Part shown: one piece after another, positions 17,520 through 24,495 of the stretch
Numbering within the stretch: position 1 is the stretch's first letter
Layout of the letters: every line of letters begins with the position of its first letter
From: Nitrospira sp.
Lineage (GTDB): Bacteria; Nitrospirota; Nitrospiria; Nitrospirales; Nitrospiraceae
NCBI GenBank assembly: GCA_022843785.1
Contig: JALHMZ010000002.1
Coordinates: forward strand, 62,001 to 126,000
Reading direction: 5' to 3'
Length of the DNA: 64,000 bases
Made by a program: the position numbers and the translations under genes
Notes under the pieces: generated by a model
What the model saw: the letters and a program-made list of their open reading frames with translations, nothing else
Told to the model about the DNA's origin: nothing
The model's database searches: none

Positions 17520-19390
17520 TTTCCTGTGCTAAGCACCGTTGACGTAGGGTATGACCATCTTTCGGAAGCGTGAGCGAACAGCATCTCACCACGCGCTACG
17601 ATTAGTTCCTCGTTCCAGACGTCTTTATCTTGAAAGTAGCGATTCAGAGCCAGCGCGGAGTTCCTTAAAATCTCAGGTTTCTTGATCTCGAATGCTGAGT
17701 TGGACACGGAACTATTGAGCGGCTGAGTCAAAAGGGTCAGATTGCCGAACGTATGCTTTGCGCTGTCTCGCTTCGTCGTGGCCTCGACGTCTTCGGTGTT
17801 CCGCGACTTATCGAACTGTTCAAGCCAAGTTACGCCGCGATTGCCGTTAGGCAATGGCCACTGCTCAATCCACTCATCGGGAACAACATGCTCAACTGTC
17901 AAGGCGGACAGAATCTCGATGCGCTCAGCGCGAGGCTGATGTAGACGCCTTTCGATTTCACGCAACGCGTACTGAACTCGCCCCGCACCCACTGAGTTAT
18001 AAACAGGCTTGCTAAGCCATGCCTGCTTGAATCGCACGTCATCGGGCCAAACGACGCTCTCACCTTTCTGCTCGGCCAGTGCAGCTCTCAAGTTCTGTCG
18101 ATTGAACTTCGATTTGCCCAGCTTACCGATCACAGTCAAGAAGAAGCGGTTGTAATTTTTCGTTCCCAAGTCGCATACCGCTCGGCGGAAGATATATGAC
18201 TCGATGTCTTCCAACATTCCCGCAAGTTCGTCGTTGCCGGCCTCCGCCCCCATTATTCCCAGCACAAGTGGATAGACGGTGCTCAGGTCGAAGATGCGCA
18301 AGAACGCCGAAAAGCGCCCGATCGGTGTATTCGGATCTGGTTGAATCAACTCCCTGAAATGGTTTCGGTATTTGCTCAGGTTCTCTAATTCCTCCTTGAC
18401 GGTCGGGAAGGGCTTCGCTGCTTTGATCCAATCCTTATATTCGTTGTAAAGGTGCGAAATAAGAATTTCTTGTTTACGGTGCAGCGTCAGGTAATGCTGG
18501 AGAAAGATGTCGGAGCGAGGTCGCAGCAACCTGCCTTGTTTCTCAAGGGCACGCCAGAACTCGTCATCGAACGGCAACCAGTACTCGGCATAAAGTTGCT
18601 CCTGCGCCTCCTTCTGCTGAGCAGCCCGCAAGAATATAAAGTTCCGGAGAAGATCGGAGGGTAACAGCGGCTCACCACGAGCATTCAACGTTTCAAATAT
18701 CACCTGAGGGTCGTCATCACCCTCCAATTCCACCGTTACCACCTGCAATGCCCCCCGAAGAGCTTCATGCATGGTTGCCACCCGCTCAGGAAGTGGCTGT
18801 TGATACTCATCGCTTTTCATGAATGTCGTGAGCTGGTCGTAAAAGTAGAAATAGCAGTCGATCATCTTGGGCCGAGGATCAGGTTTCCGCTGATACTTTC
18901 GCCACACAAGGGGGTGGCGCCGATTAAGCTCCTCCTTTGATTCTGAATCAATTACATCAGCAAACTGCTTTCGGTCGAGATTTGTTGGCCAGAGCTTGTA
19001 TCGTTCAATCTTCTCGTTCTCCATGATACCCGTGTTCTGCAAATAGCGAGCGCACTCCTCGGAATAGGCTTTTTGGCCTTCAGCATTACAAACATCTCGA
19101 AACGCAGAGAGGAAAATCTGAAACGTTGTTAGACGCTGTTGGCCGTCAATTACAAGTTGAACTGGGACAGCGTTCCCATAGACGCGACGCTGATCGAGAA
19201 CCATCGCCCCGAGAAAGTGCGGTGTCGATAAGGAACCGTTGAGTCGCTGGACAAATTTTCGCTCAATGTCTTCCCACAATGGCTCCCAGTGGTCTTGATA
19301 GTTCCAGACGTATTGCCGCTGGAAAAGGGGAACTTCGTAACGGCGCTTGCCATCGAAGAGATCAAAGATCGAGCGAGAGTATGGTTTCAT
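17516..19390 (-). CDS. DUF262-DUF1524 protein, GmrSD-type restriction factor
   Basis: 624 residues. The N-terminal DUF262 (ParB/sulfiredoxin-like) domain shows PLFQRQYVW at 21-29 and IDGQQRLTT at 81-89. The C-terminal DUF1524 HNH-like domain shows EHVVP (His501), and GNLTLL with the following asparagines around residues 549-565. This single-chain layout is that of GmrSD-type IV restriction enzymes, which cut phage DNA with modified cytosines, and of several BREX- and type I-linked accessory proteins. It sits between two remnants of hsdR. The reading frame is intact. Activity on modified DNA is an inference from family. Confidence 0.85.
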   Translation of the reverse strand: MKPYSRSIFDLFDGKRRYEVPLFQRQYVWNYQDHWEPLWEDIERKFVQRLNGSLSTPHFLGAMVLDQRRVYGNAVPVQLVIDGQQRLTTFQIFLSAFRDVCNAEGQKAYSEECARYLQNTGIMENEKIERYKLWPTNLDRKQFADVIDSESKEELNRRHPLVWRKYQRKPDPRPKMIDCYFYFYDQLTTFMKSDEYQQPLPERVATMHEALRGALQVVTVELEGDDDPQVIFETLNARGEPLLPSDLLRNFIFLRAAQQKEAQEQLYAEYWLPFDDEFWRALEKQGRLLRPRSDIFLQHYLTLHRKQEILISHLYNEYKDWIKAAKPFPTVKEELENLSKYRNHFRELIQPDPNTPIGRFSAFLRIFDLSTVYPLVLGIMGAEAGNDELAGMLEDIESYIFRRAVCDLGTKNYNRFFLTVIGKLGKSKFNRQNLRAALAEQKGESVVWPDDVRFKQAWLSKPVYNSVGAGRVQYALREIERRLHQPRAERIEILSALTVEHVVPDEWIEQWPLPNGNRGVTWLEQFDKSRNTEDVEATTKRDSAKHTFGNLTLLTQPLNSSVSNSAFEIKKPEILRNSALALNRYFQDKDVWNEELIVARGEMLFAHASERWSYPTSTVLSTGK

Positions 19391-19541
19391 TGTAGTAGAC
19401 CCTACTGGTTAAAGGTTCACTGCGCTCCGCTCCAGGTTCGCCGACCATGATGTCCGGGGCGTGCAACTCCACATAGCCCAGCGCATCGAGCCAGGCGAAA
19501 GTGGCGTCTTCGACAACAGATTCCATAAAGGACTGGCTCAT
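19362..19541 (-). pseudogene. Remnant of hsdR 5' end (copy 1)
   Basis: A 59-codon frame opening MSQSFMESVVEDATFAWLDA and continuing through LHAPDIMVGEPGAERSE. Residues 1-42 match the conserved HsdR N-terminus (ESVVEDA, PDI-PGE-AAER). The frame then loses similarity and runs into the beginning of the DUF262 gene (ATG at 19390) in another frame. Its ATG lies 5 bases after the stop of the AAA_13 gene, the spacing of a genuine operon join. It is shorter than 60 codons and easily missed. Confidence 0.75.
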
Positions 19542-19545
19542 GGGC

Positions 19546-21849
19546 TCATGGCCCGGCGAATCGCAGCGCTCGATCTACGAAGCCACGTAATTCGTGGTCG
19601 TTGACTGTCTCGGTCTCCCAGGCCGGATTGGTGTCGTGGTGAAACCTGTTCGCGTATTCGACAATCTCATCGAGTTCTCGTATCGCGTTCTGATCCAGAA
19701 GTTGATTGGGAGTACCCAGATTCTGTCGGCAGAGATTTCGAAACGGGCCGAGCAGTGTTCCAGGGGGAAACTTCCCTGGGCACACAATGCGAAGAAACGC
19801 TTCGAGATGCGGGCGGATCGATCGAGCAACCTCTCGCATATCTCCTGCACCGGCATTGAGAAAGGCGCGCAGCTTGGCATCGCGGCGATCGTGCTCCGTA
19901 ATCGCATCATGGGCGACGTCCCAAACACGGAGAGTGGAGCCTGCTCCGTCGCGCGCCACCTCGATAGCCGATCGTACGGTCGCGTCGGCGCCTTCCCAGA
20001 GTCGGCACATGAACGGCTTGTTGTGGGAGAGGACAATGATCTGGGCGGCTCGCACCGCGAGACGACGAATTTCCTGCACCGTCGTCAAGGCACGATGCTC
20101 GTCTAGGCTCGAAATCGGGTCGTCGATGACGACTACCTTGTTCGTCAAACGCGTGTCTTGGTCGAGCGAGGCGAAGAAGAAGGCTAAGGCCAAGGTATTG
20201 CGATCACCAGCACTAAGGGTGTTCCGGAAAGACGGTGCGCCAAGTGCGGGCTCCGCACCACCGACCGGCACGGGGGTGTTATTGATAATCACGTTATAAG
20301 TACAGGTCGGGCCTCCCCGTGTGTTCGCATAAGCCACGCTGTCGAGGCGAAAACCCGCGTTGAACCGTGCGAGATAGAGGTTGATGGCAGTCTGGTACCC
20401 GGGGAATACCTGTGTTCGATGATGCTCAAGCGCGGCTTTGGCTTGATCGCGCTGGCGTTCAGTAGCTTCTTTGGCCGTCGTTTCCTGCAGGTACTCGTCG
20501 CAGCGCGCAGCTGTCGCTGGCTCGTGTCGAGCCTTTGTCGCCTTGAGCCGAACGAGATCTTGAGCCAGCACAGTTGAGTTGGCTGTTGCGACGTGCTCCC
20601 TCGCGACCTCGATCGCGAGGTTGGCATGCTGGAGCCGTTGGTTGATCGTGGCAATCGTCTGCCGATGAGTTTCGTAGGCCACGACAAGCGCCCGAGTCTG
20701 GTCGGAGACCTCCATGCGCTCCAGCGGAGCGGCCTGTTTTGCAGCGAGCTGCCCAACGATGGCTTCCCGCGCCGCTCGCCAATCCCGAATGATAGTGGCT
20801 GTGTCGATGGTAACTTCACCCACATCACAGAAACGCGACCAGAACTGCCGGCGCTCAATGGCAACCCGCACCGCACGTTCAAATCCTGCAGGCACATCGC
20901 CGCCATGAGCTTGTTCTACTGTCCTGATAACGTCTGCTACCTCCCTCCTCAGAGATGCATATCCCTCGCTGAAGTACGCGCGGTAATGCTGGAGGATCGG
21001 CGACCTTCCGAGATCCTGAGCGCAGAACGGGCAATTGCTGGCCGTGTTACTGCTTTGCCCTTGCGGCATTCGGCGCATCCCGTCAGCTACCCATGCTTCA
21101 CCATCAGCCCCCAGGCCAGCCAAATGTTCTTGGACACGCACCAGGGTAGCCGCATCCACGGCAGGCAAGTCATGGTGCAAGACTCGCTCGACCGCAGTGA
21201 TGTCGAACTCAGACAAATTCAGTGTATCGAAATTTTGCGTGGTGCGGATCGCGTCTTGATCCCGTGCTGCGGCGAGAGCCCGCGCTGTCTCCTCGATTGC
21301 CACCTCAACGTCGGCTCGTGAAGGTAATGCACAGAAGGCATCCACGGAGAACGGCCCACGGTCCGCAGCTGGAATTGCACTCTCCCTAGACCGCAGCTCG
21401 CGATTGTGCTCTTCAATTCTCAAAACGAGTTGCTGAACCTGTGTGCTTAGCGCGACCGCTTGGACGCCAAGAATCAGCTGATGCAGATGCTGCCGATGGT
21501 GCGCCTGAACGGCCAAACCGGAGTGCACGTTCTGGTCGATGAAGACATCGTCGAACACCACGAGGTCTGCGAGTGTACGGTTCCATGCGTTGTTGTTGAA
21601 GATCGTTGGCGGCGGGCCGCCACTGCAGTCGAGAATGATATGGGGCGCATGCTGAGCAGCAAGACGCCGTCGTTCGGCAATCGGCAAGGCATCGCCCGTG
21701 GACAGCGACCGCAGCACAGCCGCGAGGGTCGTTTTGCCTCTGCCGTTCTCCGCGTAGATGAGGGTGAGCCGCGAAAGCGGGATGTTCGCCGCGCTGCTTA
21801 CTGAATCGAACTGGCCGACGTTTCGAAGAAGTTGCAACCGATTGATCAT
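19546..21849 (-). CDS. AAA_13 zinc-hook ATPase, RloC/PrrC-like candidate anticodon nuclease
   Basis: 767 residues from the ATG at 21849, two bases after the hsdS remnant's stop. Walker A ENGRGKTT is at 34-41, zinc-hook CPFC at 273-276 flanked by helices, ABC signature LSAGDR at 545-550, Walker B VVIDDP at 573-578 followed by ISSLDEHR, and the switch histidine SHN at 608-610. This layout (split ABC ATPase with a Rad50-like hook) is that of RloC. In the C-terminal ~100 residues an R-x3-E motif (Arg679, Glu683) and a downstream HHD (737-739) are placed like the Arg-Glu-His triad of PrrC/RloC anticodon nucleases, though the E-to-H distance is longer than in PrrC. prrC sits between hsdS and hsdR in E. 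coli, exactly the position here. Nuclease activity is an inference; the ATPase assignment is firm. Confidence 0.8.
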   Translation of the reverse strand: MINRLQLLRNVGQFDSVSSAANIPLSRLTLIYAENGRGKTTLAAVLRSLSTGDALPIAERRRLAAQHAPHIILDCSGGPPPTIFNNNAWNRTLADLVVFDDVFIDQNVHSGLAVQAHHRQHLHQLILGVQAVALSTQVQQLVLRIEEHNRELRSRESAIPAADRGPFSVDAFCALPSRADVEVAIEETARALAAARDQDAIRTTQNFDTLNLSEFDITAVERVLHHDLPAVDAATLVRVQEHLAGLGADGEAWVADGMRRMPQGQSSNTASNCPFCAQDLGRSPILQHYRAYFSEGYASLRREVADVIRTVEQAHGGDVPAGFERAVRVAIERRQFWSRFCDVGEVTIDTATIIRDWRAAREAIVGQLAAKQAAPLERMEVSDQTRALVVAYETHRQTIATINQRLQHANLAIEVAREHVATANSTVLAQDLVRLKATKARHEPATAARCDEYLQETTAKEATERQRDQAKAALEHHRTQVFPGYQTAINLYLARFNAGFRLDSVAYANTRGGPTCTYNVIINNTPVPVGGAEPALGAPSFRNTLSAGDRNTLALAFFFASLDQDTRLTNKVVVIDDPISSLDEHRALTTVQEIRRLAVRAAQIIVLSHNKPFMCRLWEGADATVRSAIEVARDGAGSTLRVWDVAHDAITEHDRRDAKLRAFLNAGAGDMREVARSIRPHLEAFLRIVCPGKFPPGTLLGPFRNLCRQNLGTPNQLLDQNAIRELDEIVEYANRFHHDTNPAWETETVNDHELRGFVDRALRFAGP

Positions 21850-21851
21850 GC

Positions 21852-22049
21852 CTAGACCCTCTCGCAGCAGCGCTTGGCATCCTTCACCCACAGTTCACCG
21901 AAAATCAGCTTCGGCAGCAGCGTGTCGCGCAGGACGGCGAGGGTGCACATGCACTTGAGGTTGTGCAGCGAACTGCCTGAAATGCCTGAAAGTCCTTGGC
22001 TCAGGTAAGTGACGACATCCGGTCTCACGCCGCGACTCCTCGCACTCAT
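21852..22049 (-). pseudogene. Remnant of hsdS 3' end
   Basis: A 65-codon frame whose last ~25 residues (LAVLRDTLLPKLIFGELWVKDAK, overlapping blocks) match the C-terminus of type I specificity subunits, where LRDTLLPKLISGEL-VKDAE is strongly conserved. The rest of hsdS, including both target-recognition domains, is missing. Its ATG overlaps the stop of the DUF1016 gene as ATGA, so the surviving start belongs to the rearranged junction rather than to HsdS. It probably encodes nothing useful, unless the peptide couples translation of the ATPase gene. Confidence 0.75.
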
Positions 22050-23200
22050 CTCTTCCCCCGCTTCGGTGCCAACTCCGCCTCGATCTCCTCCACTGTCGGC
22101 AGCGCCGAGCGCAGCTCCGTCGGCAGCGCCCGCGTCAGTTCATAGGTCGAGATACCGATCGGTTTGTCGATACCGGCAAAACTGTATTCGGCGAGCAGAT
22201 GATCCTTCGTCTGGCACAGAATGAGGCCAATGGTCGGGGCGTCGGTCGCGTGCTTGAGCCGGTCGTTGACGACGTTGCAATAGAAGTTGAGTTTGCCGGC
22301 GTACTCGGGCTTGAACTTGCCCTTCTTCAAATCGATGACGATGAAGGCTCGCAGGCGCAGGTGGTAGAAGAGCAGGTCGATGTAGAAGTCTTCATCGCCC
22401 ACGTCGAGCCGGTATTGCCTTCCAACGAAGGCGAATCCCTGGCCGAGCTCGAGCAGAAATTTCTCCAGGTGACGGACGAGTGCGGTTTCGAGTTCGCGTT
22501 CATGGAACGGCTCAGCGAGGGTGAGAAAGTCGAAAATGTAGGGGTCTTTGAGCGTCTGCTGGACGAGGTCGGATTGCGGCACTGGGAGCATCGCGGCGAA
22601 GTTGGAAACAGCCTTGCCATGGCGAGCATGGGCCTGCGCGTCGATTTGCAGCGCGAGGATATTGCGGCTCCAACCGTTGGCGAGTGTCTGCTCCATGTAC
22701 CAGCGGCGCGTCGGGAGGTCCTTGACCTTTTGCACGATGATGACGTGATGCGCCCAGGGGACTGCCCAAAACGTCGTAGCGGGCAATTGTGCAACCGGCG
22801 GTTGCACTTTCTCAGACAGACGAATTTTCGCCGCCAGTTGTGGCGATTTCGTGGCGCCGGGCGATGGTGCAACAGCCTGTTGCACAAACTCATCTGGATT
22901 GGGGTATTCACGGTAGAAGGCCAGCATCAGCTTGATGTTTCGCTCAGAGAATCCCTTCAATTCCGGCAATTCGTTTCTGAGTTCCGACGCCAGCCGGGGG
23001 ATGACGGCAGTGCCCCAGCCTTCACGCTTCTGGCGTTCGTCGATGATGCGCCCGATATCCCAGTAGAGACGGACGAGCTCAGCGTTGACCGCGAGCATCG
23101 CGCGGGTCTGGGCTGCCTGGATGCGGCCTTTGACCTCGGTAACCAGGGCCGCAAAGCCGGAACGGACGATGGTTGCTCCGCGCGGCCGCTTACCCGCCAT
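22046..23200 (-). CDS. DUF1016 (YhcG-like) PD-(D/E)XK nuclease-domain protein
   Basis: 384 residues from the ATG at 23200 (GGAAGGAATTGGGGT just upstream). The N-terminal DUF1016_N domain shows AVNAELVRLYWDIGRII, then GFSERNIKLMLAFYREYP. The C-terminal PD-(D/E)XK domain shows FYIDLLFYHLRLRAFIVIDLKKGKF-PEYAGKLNFY in overlapping blocks, with the catalytic Asp in YIDLLF and the (D/E)xK in IDLKKG. Proteins of this family are common passengers in type I restriction operons and phage-defence islands. Here it is wedged between remnants of hsdM and hsdS. A long open frame on the opposite strand (22199-23389) is a shadow. Confidence 0.85.
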   Translation of the reverse strand: MAGKRPRGATIVRSGFAALVTEVKGRIQAAQTRAMLAVNAELVRLYWDIGRIIDERQKREGWGTAVIPRLASELRNELPELKGFSERNIKLMLAFYREYPNPDEFVQQAVAPSPGATKSPQLAAKIRLSEKVQPPVAQLPATTFWAVPWAHHVIIVQKVKDLPTRRWYMEQTLANGWSRNILALQIDAQAHARHGKAVSNFAAMLPVPQSDLVQQTLKDPYIFDFLTLAEPFHERELETALVRHLEKFLLELGQGFAFVGRQYRLDVGDEDFYIDLLFYHLRLRAFIVIDLKKGKFKPEYAGKLNFYCNVVNDRLKHATDAPTIGLILCQTKDHLLAEYSFAGIDKPIGISTYELTRALPTELRSALPTVEEIEAELAPKRGKR

Positions 23201-23315
23201 ACCCCAATTCCTTCCCACCTTCGCTGGCGCTTCGGCAGACAGGCAGGCTGGCAGCGATGGCGGCATCCAGCTTTACAAATTCGCCCTGCTGCGTACGCTC
23301 AACGCTTGCCACCAT
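23190..23315 (-). pseudogene. Possible remnant of hsdM 3' end
   Basis: A 41-codon frame ending GELGY-like GKELGYGG. The stretch EFVKLDAAIAASL followed later by KELGYGG resembles the extreme C-terminus of HsdM methyltransferases (KLDAAIAANLKELGYGG-like), but with about eleven residues inserted (PVCRSASEGGK region). The inserted bases near 23215-23250 look like a short GC-rich repeat. It ends inside the start of the DUF1016 gene, as hsdM would overlap a following gene. The match is short, so the call is tentative. Confidence 0.4.
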
Positions 23316-23532
23316 TCAGCAACTCGCCGCGCCAGTCTCTGCCGCTGAAGAATACCCGTTTTCCTAACGGAAATCACCCCGTCCAATAGAGTCCCCAATA
23401 CTCTCCTGACGAGAGCAGGAACGCGATGGCTGCGTGGCTTGACTTTGTATCGGTCGATCCCTAGGCTCCGCCCTCATTCATGTCACAGATAACCATGCGA
23501 CTCCATACTCTAATGGAATACAGGGTTCCGTG

Positions 23533-24495
23533 ATGCCCCCGACGATTTATGTAACTCGTGTACTGCCGGAACCGGTGATGGCTGCTTTGCGTGAAGGCTA
23601 TCGGCTGGTCTCCGAACCGACGGAAGGCCACATTCCCACGGATGAGGATCTCCGGACCGGCTTTGCGCAGGCCGAGGCGGTCATCTGCACGCTAGCCGAT
23701 CGCATTGATGCTGCCCTGCTATCCAACGCACCACATCTGAAAATCGTGGCCAATTACGCGGTGGGCTACAACAATATCGATGTTGCCGCCGCCCAGGCGA
23801 GTGGCATCGTCGTCACCAACACACCCGATGTCCTCACTGCCGCCACTGCCGATTTAACCTGGGCCTTGCTGTTCGCGGTCGCCCGGCGAGTGGTGGAAGG
23901 GGACCGTTGGCTGCGCACCGGCACGTGGCCGGGCTGGGCGCCAACGCAAATGCTGGGGCACGATGTGTCAGATAAGACGCTCGGCATCATCGGCATGGGA
24001 CGGATCGGCCAAGCCGTTGCGCAGCGAGCCCAGGGCTTTCGCATGCCGGTGGTGTACGCAAGCCGCCGACCGGTCACAGCCCCTGCTGGTGTTGCCTGGA
24101 AACGTGACTCACTCGATGAGGTACTCAGGCGATCGGATTTCCTGTCGCTCCATGTCCCACTCACGGAGACGACCTCTCATCTGATCAGTTCCCGTGAGCT
24201 GAGCCTGATGAAGCCTACCGCCATTCTGCTCAATACATCTCGTGGTTCTGTAATCGACGAAACCGCGCTCGTGTCAGCACTTCAACGTGGAACAATTGCG
24301 GGAGCAGGTCTGGATGTCTACGAGCATGAGCCGGCGATTCACCCTGGACTCATGACGATGCACAATGTCGTGCTCCTGCCACATCTTGGCTCGGCAACGC
24401 AGGAGACTCGCATTCGAATGGGGCACGTCTGTCTCGACAATATTGCAGCAGTGTTGAGTGGAGGATCGGCGCCGAATCAGGTTCGATCCGGCTAG
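23533..24495 (+). CDS. D-2-hydroxyacid dehydrogenase (glyoxylate/hydroxypyruvate reductase type)
   Basis: 320 residues. The Rossmann nucleotide site GMGRIGQAVAQRA is near residue 156, and the catalytic set typical of the D-isomer family can be read: Arg in NTSRGSVIDE, Glu in LDVYEHEP, and His in VVLLPHLGSAT. The substrate-binding segment NYAVGYNNID is near residue 78. This pattern is that of GyaR/GhrB-type NAD(P)H-dependent glyoxylate or hydroxypyruvate reductases. ATG at 23533 is preceded by an in-frame GTG at 23530. The gene overlaps tail-to-tail by four bases with the TPR gene on the other strand. Confidence 0.9.
   Translation: MPPTIYVTRVLPEPVMAALREGYRLVSEPTEGHIPTDEDLRTGFAQAEAVICTLADRIDAALLSNAPHLKIVANYAVGYNNIDVAAAQASGIVVTNTPDVLTAATADLTWALLFAVARRVVEGDRWLRTGTWPGWAPTQMLGHDVSDKTLGIIGMGRIGQAVAQRAQGFRMPVVYASRRPVTAPAGVAWKRDSLDEVLRRSDFLSLHVPLTETTSHLISSRELSLMKPTAILLNTSRGSVIDETALVSALQRGTIAGAGLDVYEHEPAIHPGLMTMHNVVLLPHLGSATQETRIRMGHVCLDNIAAVLSGGSAPNQVRSG

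Noticed and set aside
22199..23389. 396-codon open frame on the plus strand
   Set aside because: It is wholly antisense to the DUF1016 gene, has no recognisable motifs, and its amino-acid pattern mirrors the complementary codons of that gene.
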